DNA from: Adiantum capillus-veneris
Lineage: Eukaryota > Streptophyta > Polypodiopsida > Polypodiales > Pteridaceae
DNA: 64,000 bases
NCBI GenBank assembly: GCA_014529385.2
Contig: CM043947.1
Span: forward strand, 126,974,891-127,038,890
Reading direction: 5' to 3'
Shown here: piece by piece, positions 54,596 to 64,000 of the stretch
How positions within the stretch are numbered: the stretch's first letter is position 1
How the letters are laid out: each line of letters starts with the position of its first letter
Translations under genes and position numbers: made by a program
The notes under the pieces: model-generated
Database searches by the model: none
What the model was told of the DNA's origin: nothing
What the model saw: only the letters and a program-made list of their open reading frames with translations

Positions 54596-54949
54596 TGAGT
54601 ACTAGTCTAGGTTTGCTTATATACAAACTTACTCAATTTGCCCTACCTACTTTCCAACAAAAGTCACTTAAAAATAATAAGTGAAATGTCAAAAATATGT
54701 AAAATAGGCTAAATGCACTGGAAAATTCCCTTGAAGGATTCTGATGGATTCTAATGGGAATGCTTATGATCATGCTGTGTGCAACCAGAGGATATGCATC
54801 TACACAAAGTGTCGGGACATGCACGTGACTCACAAGAGTGCCAGATCACTTCTAATCTAGACTGATTGGACTGACTGAACCCTGGTCATGCTGTGGCTTT
54901 TCCACGGATACATAGGGTTGGATGTGTCACGTTACAGAGAGAGAGAGAG
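54596..54949. other. No gene recognised
   Basis: Ends in a short (AG)n run (54937-54952) that leads into a gypsy LTR-like stretch. Confidence 0.4.
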
Positions 54950-55328
54950 AGAGATCCACACCCTAGACACGGAGTGGCAGAGTTCCACTCCCATATCACT
55001 CGCGCCAAAACCTTGGCGTCCCTTCCGATATTTCATTCATGGTGCATGACAAAATGTACACGCAAGAATGCCACAGAAAGCCCCCAAGGCTTGTATTTGA
55101 AGGCCCTTGGCCCCAAAAGCAATAGTTATGAAAAAGCTACATCCCCAAAAGCATCACTTATGAAAAGTTGACGCCCATGAGGTTTTTCGGGCCGCCCGTT
55201 CAATTCCACGTTTTACAAGCCGTCCTTCAGTTGCTACATCAGCATCTTATTGTGCTTCACTTTGGTCTAGTAGAGCACTTTAAAATAGGTCTGCTTCATT
55301 GGAGTTGCGATGTCAGCACTTTATGACA
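54950..55328 (-). repeat. Gypsy LTR (left end uncertain)
   Basis: It shares AAGGC(C)CTTGGCCCCAAAAGC-type words with other family LTRs and ends GCACTTTATGACA at 55328, followed by a polypurine tract and the conserved palindrome. Confidence 0.65.
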
Positions 55329-55804
55329 TAACCCCCTTGTTGAAGAAGAGTAATCGCTTGCGATTACACCTACAAAACTCAAATTTAGCAGACACTACTT
55401 TATGCATGCATGCCAATTACCATCATTACCAAACAATACATTCTCTAGCATGCAATACACAATACAGTTCCACAATCAGATTTTCATCCAATCATCTCAT
55501 TTGCATGGGAGCTCTTGATATTCTAGCATAGCAATATTAGTCATCACATCCAAATCTCACCGATCTCTAGTAGATGTCTTAATGCACTAACACCGCATTA
55601 GCAACCAATCTTATCCAAGTTGGAAGTTGGATGCACCAAATTCATATGCTTCACAAAAAATGCTTTATAAATGACACAAAATTCACAATTACAAACACAA
55701 AACATTAAGCCATACAGATACAACGAAACCCTCCCTAGACCCAAGTCTCCGTCTTTTAGAGAAATCCTTATACAACCAAACGCTCCCGAGACTGCAGACT
55801 ACGT
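55329..55804 (-). mobile_element. Gypsy polypurine tract and 3' untranslated region
   Basis: Pyrimidine tract TAACCCCCTTGTTGAAGAAG, palindrome GTAATCG-CTTG-CGATTAC (55350-55367), then sequence related to 28.86-29.39 kb and 59.70-60.21 kb, ending in ACAACCAAACGCTCCCGAGACTGCAG. At about 55805 it joins plus-strand gag, which is the opposite orientation. Confidence 0.7.
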
Positions 55805-56460
55805 CATTCAAAGCGAAGCAAGAAGCAAAGCTTCGGAAAGAACAAGAAAAAGGCAAAGAAGATCGGATTCTGATCAGTTTCTGATAGTTCTACGAAAGAG
55901 TCATCCTCTAACAATTCGGACTCCGACAATCACATGTTTTATGCAAAGAAGAAACATTTTTATAGAGCCAACCAGTATGATTTCCTCGAAGATAAGAGCA
56001 AGAAGAAAAAGGAATTTAAAGACAGTGGAAAATCAATAAAATTTGAATCCTTTTCTAGATTCCGAAATGCTCCGAAGGCTTTGGCTTTCATTCTGCGGTT
56101 TGGCATAGCCTTCTCCGGAGGACATTACTCAGAGCACTCCAAGATCAGGAGGGCACCATTGTTTTTAAAGGGAAATGGTCGAACATGGCGGTCCACTCTT
56201 CTTCTGAGGAAAGAAGCCACGATCAGGTGGTTGAAGTTCAAACGGCTCTTTATTTCTTCTTGGTTGACCCAGGAGTACGAACGAGATGTGAGAACCGCTT
56301 GGAACCATCTTCCAATGACCAAGGGTGATACTTTGGAAGCATATTGCGAGAGGTTTTGGGATTCTTTTCTACCGACCTCTTCGTTTAATAAGGTCACTTT
56401 TAAAGAACAAATTGAGCGATTTTGGCGGAGGAACGTTGCGGAAAAGGCAAGATGAAAGCG
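55805..56460 (+). pseudogene. Gypsy gag (G1 family, plus strand)
   Basis: The basic tract ASERTRKRQRRSDSDQF, then FYAKKKHFYRANQYDFLEDK, ALAFILRFGIAFSGGHYSEH, KGNGRTWRSTLLLRKEATIR, SWLTQEYERDVRTAWNHL and EAYCERFWDSFLPTSSFNK parallel the gag at 32 kb closely. A frameshift separates the first part from the second near 55930. The end is broken near 56440. Confidence 0.85.
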
Positions 56461-57026
56461 GGATTGATACCGGATTGCATGGGAACCGACCCAAGCCAGA
56501 TGGATGAAAGTACAGAACTTTGCCGCGCATGGGGCAAAGTGAAAGATAAGGGAGCCCTTATCTTTTTTGATGGAGGAGTCAAGGCCAACTTCATTTCACA
56601 TGAATTGGTGGCGTGGCTCGAGATTACGCCCGAAACCATGGCGCCACAAGCGGAGGCAGTTCTAGCGGTGCCCGGACAGGATGTAGCCATTACGCCTGTC
56701 ATTGGCAAACTTCGTTTGCGTTGTCAAGGGTATTTAGGGCACGTGGACTTTTACATCATGCCTTTGGAAGGGTGTGACGTCCTCCTAGGAATCCCTTGGT
56801 ACCATAAGAACACGTCGTGGTCAACTATCGGGCTAAGCAAGCAACCTTGACAAATCAGAAGGGCAAGAAAATTGTACTTAATGTGAAATTGAAGGGCGAG
56901 TCCGTTCCTATTGTATCGGCTTCGGCCATTTCAAAATTAATGAAATCTAGTCTCTTTGTTTACTCAATCTATTTGAAAGAATTAACTAATGAACAACGAA
57001 CGAATGTGTTTGAACTAGACCCTTAA
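56461..57026 (+). pseudogene. Gypsy retropepsin and linker
   Basis: ALIFFDGGVKANFISHELVA occupies the place of the LIDSGATxNFIS active site. Asp is kept but the D-S/T-G-A motif reads D-G-G-V. QGYLGHVDFYIMPLEGCDVL and LGIPWYHKN give the retropepsin C-terminal signature. A frameshift at about 56815 leads to VNYRAKQATLTNQKGKKIVL and the pre-RT linker, ending at a stop at 57026. Confidence 0.8.
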
Positions 57027-57059
57027 AGAACAATGAGAATTTTTGCACACATGCTGATT

Positions 57060-58045
57060 GTTTCTTAGAAGGCCTGCCAGGCGAGTTACCCCCATCTCGT
57101 CCTGAGGACCGTACTATTGATCTAATTCCTTGAAGCACACCACCGAACCAGCCACCTTACCGTTTTAGTCGAGCCCGAAATCATGAACCAAGTGAAAGAC
57201 CATCTTGAAAAGGGGTCTCATCCAGCCTAGTACTTCACCCTACAGCAGCGTAACCGCGAAACGTTTCAAGGCCGAAAAGTTTCACCCTGAAACGCGGCGT
57301 TTCACTACGAAACGTTTCAATCCAAAATTAGAGCATAATGAAACGTGAGACCGAAACGTGCGTTTAGCGACTTTGAAACTAAAACTATGGTAACTTATTG
57401 TTAGTGAAACGGCTTGTGTTTCACTTGGTGAGTGAAACGTTTCCAGGCTCGAAACGTTTCACCTGTCCAGACCTGTCGAAACGCAATTCATGGTGACGCT
57501 GCCCTACAGTTCTCTAGTTTTATTGGTACTAAAGAAAGACGGATCTTGGAGGATGTGCATTGACTATAGAGCTCTCAATAAAATCACTATCAAAAACAGA
57601 TTCGCGATTCCCAGGATCGATGATATTCTTGACCGACTTCAGGGATCCTCTTGTTTCAACAGGATTGATTTGAAAAGCGGATATCATCATATCAGAATCG
57701 CTCCGGGAGATGTCTACAAGACAAGCCTTTCGGACAAGCTTTGGTTTATACAAAGTTTTGGTGATGCCTTTTGGACTCACCAATGCTCGAGCAACTTTCA
57801 ACCGAATGATTAATAGGATTTTCCGAGAGCATCGATCTTTTGTGGGCGCTTTCTTTGATGATATTATAATTTTCTCCAAGGATGAAGCAGAGCATCATCG
57901 CCATCTGCTATAGGTCTTTCAGGCATTGCATGATCACAGATTGGTTATTAATGCCAAAAAGAGCGAGTTTTCTTGTCGGAGATACACTTTCTGGGACACA
58001 TAGTCTCAGCAACAGGAGTACAGATGGACCCGGCGTCTTAAATTG
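57060..58045 (+). pseudogene. Gypsy reverse transcriptase, interrupted by a MITE
   Basis: Before the insertion the frame shows EGLPGELPPSRPEDRTIDLI and FSRARNHEPSERP-like decay. After it come VLLVLKKDGSWRMCIDYRAL, NKITIKNRFAIPRIDDILDR, FNRIDLKSGYHHIRI, TSFGLYKVLVMPFGLTNA, GAFFDDIIIFSKDEAEH (catalytic FFDD) and FQALHDHRLVINAKKSEF. Frameshifts occur near 57720 and 57975. RT ends abruptly at about 58045 where N1 sequence begins. RNase H and integrase are missing. Confidence 0.88.
57246..57500. mobile_element. Candidate hAT-type MITE inside the gypsy RT
   Basis: 255 bp flanked by an 8-bp direct repeat CCCTACAG (57238-57245 and 57501-57508). Terminal inverted repeats are CAGCGTAACC at the left and GGTGACGCTG at the right (CAGCGTCACC read inward). 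Eight-bp duplications and CAGNG-type ends are the hAT hallmark. The RT reading frame is continuous across the site if the insert plus one repeat is ignored, which supports a precise insertion. The interior holds at least four GAAACGTTTC palindromes and other AAACG words. No transposase. Confidence 0.82.
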
Positions 58046-58046
58046 A

Positions 58047-59245
58047 TAACGTGGCATGACCCTACAGACAGAGCAGTGTACGGAATTGCTGATGTGGCAT
58101 TGTACTGACATGCTGATGTGGCAGTATATTGAAATGTCAAGGAAAGCCAGGCTAAACAGTCTGCACTATAGAAGCTACCGTAAGCTGCAGCAGTCACAGA
58201 GAGACCACACGGACCACCACCGGATGGTGTCCTGTCAGTAGGTAGGGTAATCTAAGATGAGGGGAAAGCTAGACTCAACAGTATGCACTGTGAAGGGCCT
58301 CTGAGAAGAGGTGTGGTTAGACCAAGTTGTCTGCACCATAATCATCTTGTAGAAGTAGGGAAGCCAGACTAAGCACTTTGCGCCGTGAAGATCCTCTGAG
58401 AAGAGGAAAGGCCAGACCAATTTGTCTGTACCGTCTTGCCTGTATTCTCCAGCCTCCAATCCTCCAGTGTCAACCAAAACAAAATCCGCGCCAACAACGC
58501 CACCAAACCGCGAAGCGGTGTGGCTCTCAATGTGAATGAGCTGGGAGTGGCCTACTACCTAGGTCGGGGGATAAGTTTGCTGTAAGGTTACCGAGGGTGA
58601 GTGTAAGTAACTCTGAAGGTAGCAATCCAAATGATCAGGAGTGTAGGAGAGCAACTGCACTACCATCCAAGTCAAGCTCCGGGTGACTCCAGATGTAGTC
58701 GCGTAATGATGCTTGATCTCCCGCATCTCGCGGGTAAACTCTCCAAGAGAGTCCAAAGCACTGAAGTCCCACATCCAAGATCCTCTCCCTAAGTCCATGT
58801 AGATGCTCCTATGTAAGCAAGTGATCTGATGTGTCGAGGTCAAGTGGTAAGTGTCTCTCCACCCAAGATGGTGGTGTCTTCTCTCGGAATGCAGTGATCC
58901 CATATGCCATGAGCATGGCCATATCTCATGTGAACTCCTGTGATGAGTGCATAGGTGTGTCCATAGCAAACCACAAGTCAACACCCCCTCTAGAGTGTGC
59001 AACCGCCGAATGATGGCTGGAAAGAATGGATATCCCAAGGATCGTACGCCTGCAGATGATTAAGCCGATGTCGAAGATACCGTGTACTGCAACAGTTACT
59101 AAGAGACCGCATGGACCACCATCGGTTGGTGTCCTGGCCGGAGGTAACTTCATCCTTTGTGAAAAACACAAACCATGTGGCTGTTGTCCACCCAAAAACA
59201 CAACTACGAGGTGATGAAAATGCCGGCAAGGTCCGGAGCGGCACC
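58047..59245 (-). mobile_element. N1 element copy 2 (partial, inverted)
   Basis: The minus strand matches 17105-18290 of N1 along its length, including the open frames and the CAGACT(G/A)TTTAGTCTG-type modules near 58150-58420. It lacks N1 LTRs, primer site and polypurine tract. It is bounded by gypsy RT on the left and a gypsy LTR on the right, so both ends are truncation or recombination points. Confidence 0.82.
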
Positions 59246-59682
59246 CCTTTCGGTATTTCTTTATATTGCATCAACACAATACAAGTCGGTACTCCAGACT
59301 CTGCACCTTCTCCAGAGAATGAGCCCTAACCTCATATTTAAAGGCCCTTGACTTGAAAAGTAGTTACAGTGAAAAGCCTTCAAACTCAGGAAATCCGTAC
59401 AGCCTGCCACGTCATCAGCCAACGCAAAATGCGAAAATCCGTACAACCTGCCACGTCATCATGCCAACGCAATTTTCAAAAATCTGATAGCTTTTTCTTG
59501 TGTGCGTGGGTCCTGCTTTATTTTAAACCTTTATGTCACTTGGGGCCCCATCGGACGGGGTCCCCATAAGTTGGTAGGACTTCTTCTTCTGTTACTTATT
59601 CTTCTTAGGGTTTAGGCCCCTCGCTGGCTTCTGTGAGTTGGCTCCATTCTTCAGGGCTTTGACACGTCAACAGTTTGTGACA
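59246..59682 (-). repeat. Gypsy LTR fragment
   Basis: Begins ACCCCTTTCGGTATTTCTTTAT, shared with 60840-60860, continues with CCACGTCATCA repeats and GGGGCCCCATCGGACGGGG, and ends CAACAGTTTGTGACA at 59682. Confidence 0.75.
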
Positions 59683-60345
59683 TCTCCCCTTCTTGAAAGA
59701 GAATAATCGTCCGCGATTACAACATATCTGCAAAACAACTCAAGTTAGCTCAAAAATTTTTGAGGGACATTCTGAGGGGCAATCAGTTTGCTCTTTTTGT
59801 TAAGGAATTTCAGCTCTTTTGATCAAGGAGTTAGCTTCTCCTTTCGTCCAGATCGGAACTCTTGATATTCCGGCGTAGTAAAATTAGCCATCACACCCAG
59901 ACCGTACTGATCTTCTACGGGTGTCTTGATGCACTAAAATTACATACCCAAGCAATCTCATCCAATTAGGAATAATCACTGGTTGACACATCACAATGCA
60001 ACACAAATGCTCACATATGCATGTTACAAGACATAGAAACATAAAGCCGCCGATGAACACTCCCCCCGCAAATAACCATCCAGGTCCGGGCCATGAGCTG
60101 TTCAACAACTCCCTCATCACTCCTCCCGCAAATAACCTAAAAAGGTCCGGGCCATGAGATATAGAGGCCTTTTACAACCAAACACCCCCCAGACCGCAGC
60201 TTGCGTCATTTGGAGGTACTGAGAGTAACCACTACTCAAAACTTCTTAATACTCCCCCCGTAAATAACCATGCAGGTCCGGGCCATGAGTAACAACACTT
60301 TTCAATCATTCAATACTCCCCCCGCAAATAACCACGAGGGAAATG
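59683..60345 (-). mobile_element. Gypsy polypurine tract, palindrome and 3' region
   Basis: Polypurine tract (minus CAAGAAGGGGAGA), palindrome ATAATCG-TCCG-CGATTAC (59703-59720), then the conserved 3' region. Four ~40-bp modules CTCCCCCCGCAAATAACC(ATGC)AGGTCCGGGCCATGAG occur at about 60061, 60122, 60252 and 60312, the last cut off. It joins plus-strand gag at about 60346. Confidence 0.7.
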
Positions 60346-60696
60346 CTCGAACTTGGTGATCCACGCTTCTATTAAGCAAGACTGCCCCAGTTAAATGGCT
60401 GAAATTCGAGAGGCTTTATTTCTTCTTGACTGACTCAAGAGTATGAACGTGATATACGAACTGCTTGGAACCATCTTCGGATGACCAAGAAAGATACAGT
60501 GGATGCTTATTGCGAGAGATTCTCGAGCTCTTTTCTACCCGCCTCTTCATTCAAGAAGATCTTGTTCAGGGAACAGATTGAACAGTTTACCTTGGGTCTA
60601 CCTACAGAGATCCGAGATCACTGCTTGGAACTGAAGTCAGCATCTATTCAGGAGTTGATGAGTCATGCGAAACGGGGTTTTGTCATTCACTCTGGC
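60346..60696 (+). pseudogene. Gypsy gag fragment (G1 family)
   Basis: After decayed codons, LTQEYERDIRTAWNHLRMTK, DAYCERFSSSFLPASSFKK, FREQIEQFTLGLPTEIRDH and SIQELMSHAKRGFVIHSG match the C-terminal part of gag G1. The frame is cut at 60697 by a gypsy LTR in the opposite orientation. Confidence 0.85.
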
Positions 60697-61293
60697 TGTA
60701 ACAAACTTGGACACTCCAAGTCAAGAATCAATCACCACAACACCAAATAACCACTTCAAAACAATTCACAGATCACAATAGATTTGCACTGGCCTGGCGG
60801 AGTTCCATGCCTAGAGATATTGGCCCCAAAGACTGGTGCCCCTTTCGGTATTTCTTTATGTATTAAATCAATGTCAAAGTACAAGAGAGCGGTTAGGGTT
60901 TCACTCTCAGGCTCTGCGTCCAGATGCTCTGCAGAGTGAACCCCTCACTGCGTATTTAAAGATTACAAGGGATACCCAAAAGCAAAGCCCCAAAAGCTTT
61001 CAAAAATAAAAGCAAAGTTTCCCTCTCTCTCTCTCAAGAGAGTAAAAATAAAGCAGTTAATTTTCTCTCTCTTGGCTAATTTGTGTCGCCCATGGGACTG
61101 CTTTTCAATTCCGTAAAATCCGAAAATCCGTACGCTGGCCAAGTGGCAACTTTTAGGGTTTCAGCCAGAAAATTAAGGTTAGGGTTTCCAAAAATTAGGG
61201 TTTCTAGCAGAATTGAGGGTTTGCAAGAATTTTAGGGTTTCTGGTAGAAATTAGGGTTTCTGTTGCCGGTAGCCACGTCATCACTTTGTGACA
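60697..61293 (-). repeat. Gypsy 3' LTR with telo-box repeats
   Basis: 597 bp from TGTAACAAACTTGGACACTCC to CACTTTGTGACA on the plus strand. Six exact TTAGGGTTT words (minus strand AAACCCTAA) lie at 60893, 61153, 61179, 61195, 61232 and 61251, with a variant TGAGGGTTT at 61214. The adjoining polypurine tract and pol on the right make it the 3' LTR of the element running off the window. Confidence 0.85.
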
Positions 61294-61307
61294 TAGCCCC
61301 CTCTCGA
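61294..61307 (-). other. Gypsy polypurine tract
   Basis: The minus strand TTCGAGAGGGGGCTA abuts the LTR start TGTCACAAAG. The palindrome GTAATCG-ACCG-CGATTAC follows at 61315-61332. Confidence 0.85.
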
Positions 61308-61835
61308 AAGCATTGTAATCGACCGCGATTACGCCTGCAAAACCGACAAAGCCATAAACCGCCTTAGCAGACACTGACTGTTAGTACCTACGTACTAGGA
61401 ACACACATCTAGCACATGTACCAAATCGACAGTCACATCACATGACATCACAGGACATCACTAGACATCACATGACATTCAACATTCATTCGGATCTTAG
61501 ACCGTGATTTATCGGCAATGTAGCTAGCAATCACATCTAGGTCCAATCGGGACCTCATCGATGTCCGATTGACTAACCCCTATTGCAACCATGTCTATTC
61601 GAGATCAATCAGACCAAAATGCTGCAGTCATTTCGTCTATCAGTTCCTGCACTTAAAAAAAGTCAAGAACAAATCAGTATCATTATCAGGAATTCCATTT
61701 TATAAAGTCATCCAGCAGAATACTGTCAGCTCTCAGTATCCCTGAAACTCAAAGAGACATCAGTGACTTTAGTATCAAAATCAAGCCATCTGTTGACAAA
61801 GGAGCGGAGTGACTCCCCACTTGTGCATCCCACTA
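61308..61835 (-). other. Gypsy 3' untranslated region
   Basis: About 530 bp between pol and polypurine tract, related to the 3' regions at 28.9, 55.4 and 59.7 kb. It contains clustered ACATCACATGACATC repeats at about 61433-61475. Confidence 0.65.
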
Positions 61836-63242
61836 CACCAGATCTCCGGCCAAGCTAAATTCTGGGTTCCGTTTGGAGTAGACTATGCTAAACCAAAAGC
61901 ATCGAGGTAAAGTTTCACAATATGAGGAGTATTTGCTAGGTCTTCCTCCTCCATCCACTTCGCATCCAATGCAGGATAGTTCTTGAACTTAACCAAGAAC
62001 CGCCTTCGGACTTAACCTTTATTCTTTGTATCTTTTTGTGCCAAAATCTGTTCAGGAAAAAGGATCTCCTCGTTTTCTTCCACTTCGGGTTGCTCATCAG
62101 GCTCCCCACCATGAGGCACATCACCCTTGAAAGGTTTCAAGAGACTCACATGAAATGCATTGTGAATCCTCCAAGTATCTAGCAGTTTCAATCGGAAGGA
62201 GACATCATTTATCTTTTCAGTGATCTGGAAAGGTCCGTAGTATCACATACTAAGCTTTGGAAAAAGCCTCTCCTTTCCCTTTTTCTTTCTCAGGCGTGCC
62301 TTCTAAAAACGTAAGAGCACCCAATCATCCTCCTTCAATTTCAAGATCTGCTGCCTTTTTCTGTCGTTCTTGAGACTTTTGCAAAGTCTCACGAACCTTG
62401 GCAAAAGCCGTATCCAAATCTCGCGTATATTTATCCGCTTCATAAATCTTATCTTTCGTGCTTAGGAAGGGTGGAACCTTCGTAGCACCTTCAACAATCT
62501 CAAATGGCGCCTTCCCCGTCGAAGAGTATATCGAGTTATTGTAGGCAAATTCCATCGAAGGTAGATACTTTTCCCATTGAGTCTTTTGATCAGAGATATA
62601 AGACTTCAATAAATGGAGAACCACTGAATTTGCAATCTCAGATTGCCATTAGTCTGCGGGTGGAACGATGACGAGAACTGCAACTACGTGCCAACGTTCT
62701 CCCAAATTGCCTTCCAAAACAAACTCGTAAATCTGGGGTCTCTGTCGAAGACAATCGTCTCAGGCATACCATGTAATCTGAAGATCTGGGCCACAAACAG
62801 TCTCGCTAAGTGATCCGGCTTGACTGTTTTCTTTACTAGAATGAAATGAGCTTGTGTGCTAAATCTGTCAATAACAGTCCAGATACCATCGTGACCACTC
62901 AGTGTTCGCGGGAGATCAAAAATGAGATCCATTGCAATACTTTCCCAGGGGCGGGTGGGTATGGGTAAAGGCTGTAACAATCCCTGTGCCTTATGTCTGT
63001 CAAATTTGACCTTCTGGCATACTAAGCAACCGCGCACAAACTCTTCCACATCCTTTTTGAGTCTCGGCCAAAAGAAGTATCTCTCTACCCCCTTCATGGT
63101 GGTAGCAGCGGTGACCCGTAAAAGGTGGACAGTGGCATTCAGTCATAACCTTTTCCCTCAACGGCTGTGTAACGCACAACATGGTTTTTCTCATCAAGTA
63201 GCCTTCCCAAATGGAGTATCCTGCTACTGTCTCCCTATCCAT
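61836..63242 (-). pseudogene. Gypsy integrase with chromodomain
   Basis: From the N-terminal end: ERYFFWPRLKKDVEEFVRGC with CLVCQK (HHCC zinc site, Cys half), then PWESIAMDLIFDLPRTLSGH (first catalytic Asp), HGMPETIVFDRDPRFTSLFW (second Asp) and a HPQTNGNSE-like segment (Glu region). Next are [55 protein letters not shown], a TAA, RFLVKFKNYPALDAKWMEEE and VKLYLDAFGLA-stop at about 61836. At least four frameshifts or stops break it. The chromodomain marks it as a chromovirus, like the fragment at 33.7 kb. Confidence 0.88.
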
Positions 63243-64000
63243 GTGAAAATATCTGCAAAATCTGTATCTCTGGTATACTGATCGACCATTTCCTCGAAGC
63301 TCCTATGATGTATCGCGGAAATAGCCAGAACCAACGGCTTCCGAGACAAAGCATCTGCCACCACATTCTTTTGTCCCTGCACATGGACAATTTGGAAGTG
63401 AAACTGTGACAAGATGTTCGCCCACCGTATCTGCTTTTCCGGCAAGAAGTAGCGCAAACTCTGGTGGTCTGTAAAGACAGTAAAATTTGCTCCAAGTAGG
63501 TAATGTCGCCACTGAGTAAGAGCATGGATAACCGCCAAAAACTCTCTCTCATAAATCTTTGCTGTCACCTCCGGCCTAGAGAACAATTGGCTCTCGTAAG
63601 CAATGACATGGCCTTCTTGCATCAAGACCGCACCCAGACTACGACCACAAGCATCACGATATACTTCAAATGACTTCTGCAAGTCCGACAAAGTCAAAAC
63701 TGGCCAATTTCTCTTTCAATGTCTGAAAGGCAGTCACCTCTGTGGATCCCCACGAGAAAGGGACTCCTTTCTGTGTCAAGATATGCAAAGGGGAAGCAAC
63801 CTCTGCAAACTTTCGTATGAACCGCCTGTAGTACAAACACAGTCCCAAGAAGCTTCTAACTTCATGGACATTCTTCAAATCGGGCCAATCACGTATAGTC
63901 TCTCACTCCTGCTGCTGAGACAATGTGTCCCAAAAAGTGTATCTTTGAAGCAGATGATCTCTATGTTCTGCCTCATTCTTGGAGAAAACAATGATATCAT
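63224..64000 (-). pseudogene. Gypsy RT end and RNase H (runs off the window)
   Basis: 63878-63666 holds the RT thumb/connection (VHEVRSFLGLCLYYRRFIRK, LHILTQKGVPFSW). After a frameshift, 63697-63224 holds RNase H: VYRDACGRSLGAVLMQEGHV, YEREFLAVIHALTQWRHYLL, FTVFTDHQSLRYFL and NVVADALSRKPL. In the first block the usual catalytic Asp falls at YRDACGRSLG, so it is kept. The polymerase core lies beyond 64000. Confidence 0.88.

Noticed and set aside
61153-61259. Interstitial telomere
   Set aside because: TTAGGGTTT words are separated by 8-29 bases of unrelated sequence, not tandem TTTAGGG. They lie inside an LTR.

Overview
This window is nuclear DNA from a land plant and is almost entirely a graveyard of transposable elements. 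I see Ty1/copia and Ty3/gypsy elements whose primer-binding sites (TGGTATCAGAGC type) are complementary to plant initiator tRNA-Met, two unrelated LINE families, a Penelope-like reverse transcriptase, a candidate tRNA-derived SINE, a candidate hAT MITE, a short-LTR non-autonomous element, and many (CT)n/(AG)n and (CA)n microsatellites. The only host gene I can name is the 3' part of a spliced gene at 35079-36055 that reads like the cilia/flagella protein CFAP119 (CCDC189, DUF4464). A motile-cilium gene plus this repeat load points to a seed-free plant with swimming sperm, most likely a fern, or a lycophyte or bryophyte. The species is inference only.

Layout. 1-1.6 kb: microsatellite, 25-bp tandem repeat and foldback repeats. 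1.6-8.8 kb: an old LTR element (called Z here) interrupted by a nearly full-length minus-strand copia element (copia-1, 2757-8430). 9-11.7 kb: decayed copia pol, a SINE-like unit and a Z-DNA-prone microsatellite. 12-15.4 kb: a minus-strand gypsy gag relic and a plus-strand gag relic. 15.7-19.2 kb: a complete non-autonomous LTR element (N1) with a LINE tail inserted in its 5' LTR. 19.5-27.4 kb: LINE family 1 copies and a copia gag relic. 28.5-34.9 kb: gypsy LTR/3'-region pieces, an L1-like LINE, a gypsy gag and a chromodomain-bearing integrase end. 35.0-36.1 kb: CFAP119-like exons. 39.4-43.5 kb: a putative two-exon gene of unknown function, a Penelope-like RT and a decayed ORF. 44.5-51.4 kb: a deleted copia element (copia-2) and a second Z element. 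52.7 kb: a putative last exon of a thioredoxin-fold protein. 53.2-64 kb: nested gypsy elements, with a MITE in one RT, a second N1 copy, and the 3' half of a gypsy pol (RNase H-integrase-chromodomain) running off the window end.

No element looks fully autonomous. Copia-1 carries stops and frameshifts and lacks the segment with the first catalytic Asp of its integrase. Gypsy gag copies are broken, one retropepsin active site is altered, and both LINE families have disrupted ORFs. The useful signals are structural: nesting that gives relative ages, a conserved palindrome beside gypsy polypurine tracts, telo-box repeats in one gypsy LTR, and a short element whose internal reading frames stay open in two copies. 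All calls come from reading the sequence and the supplied translations. No database search was run.
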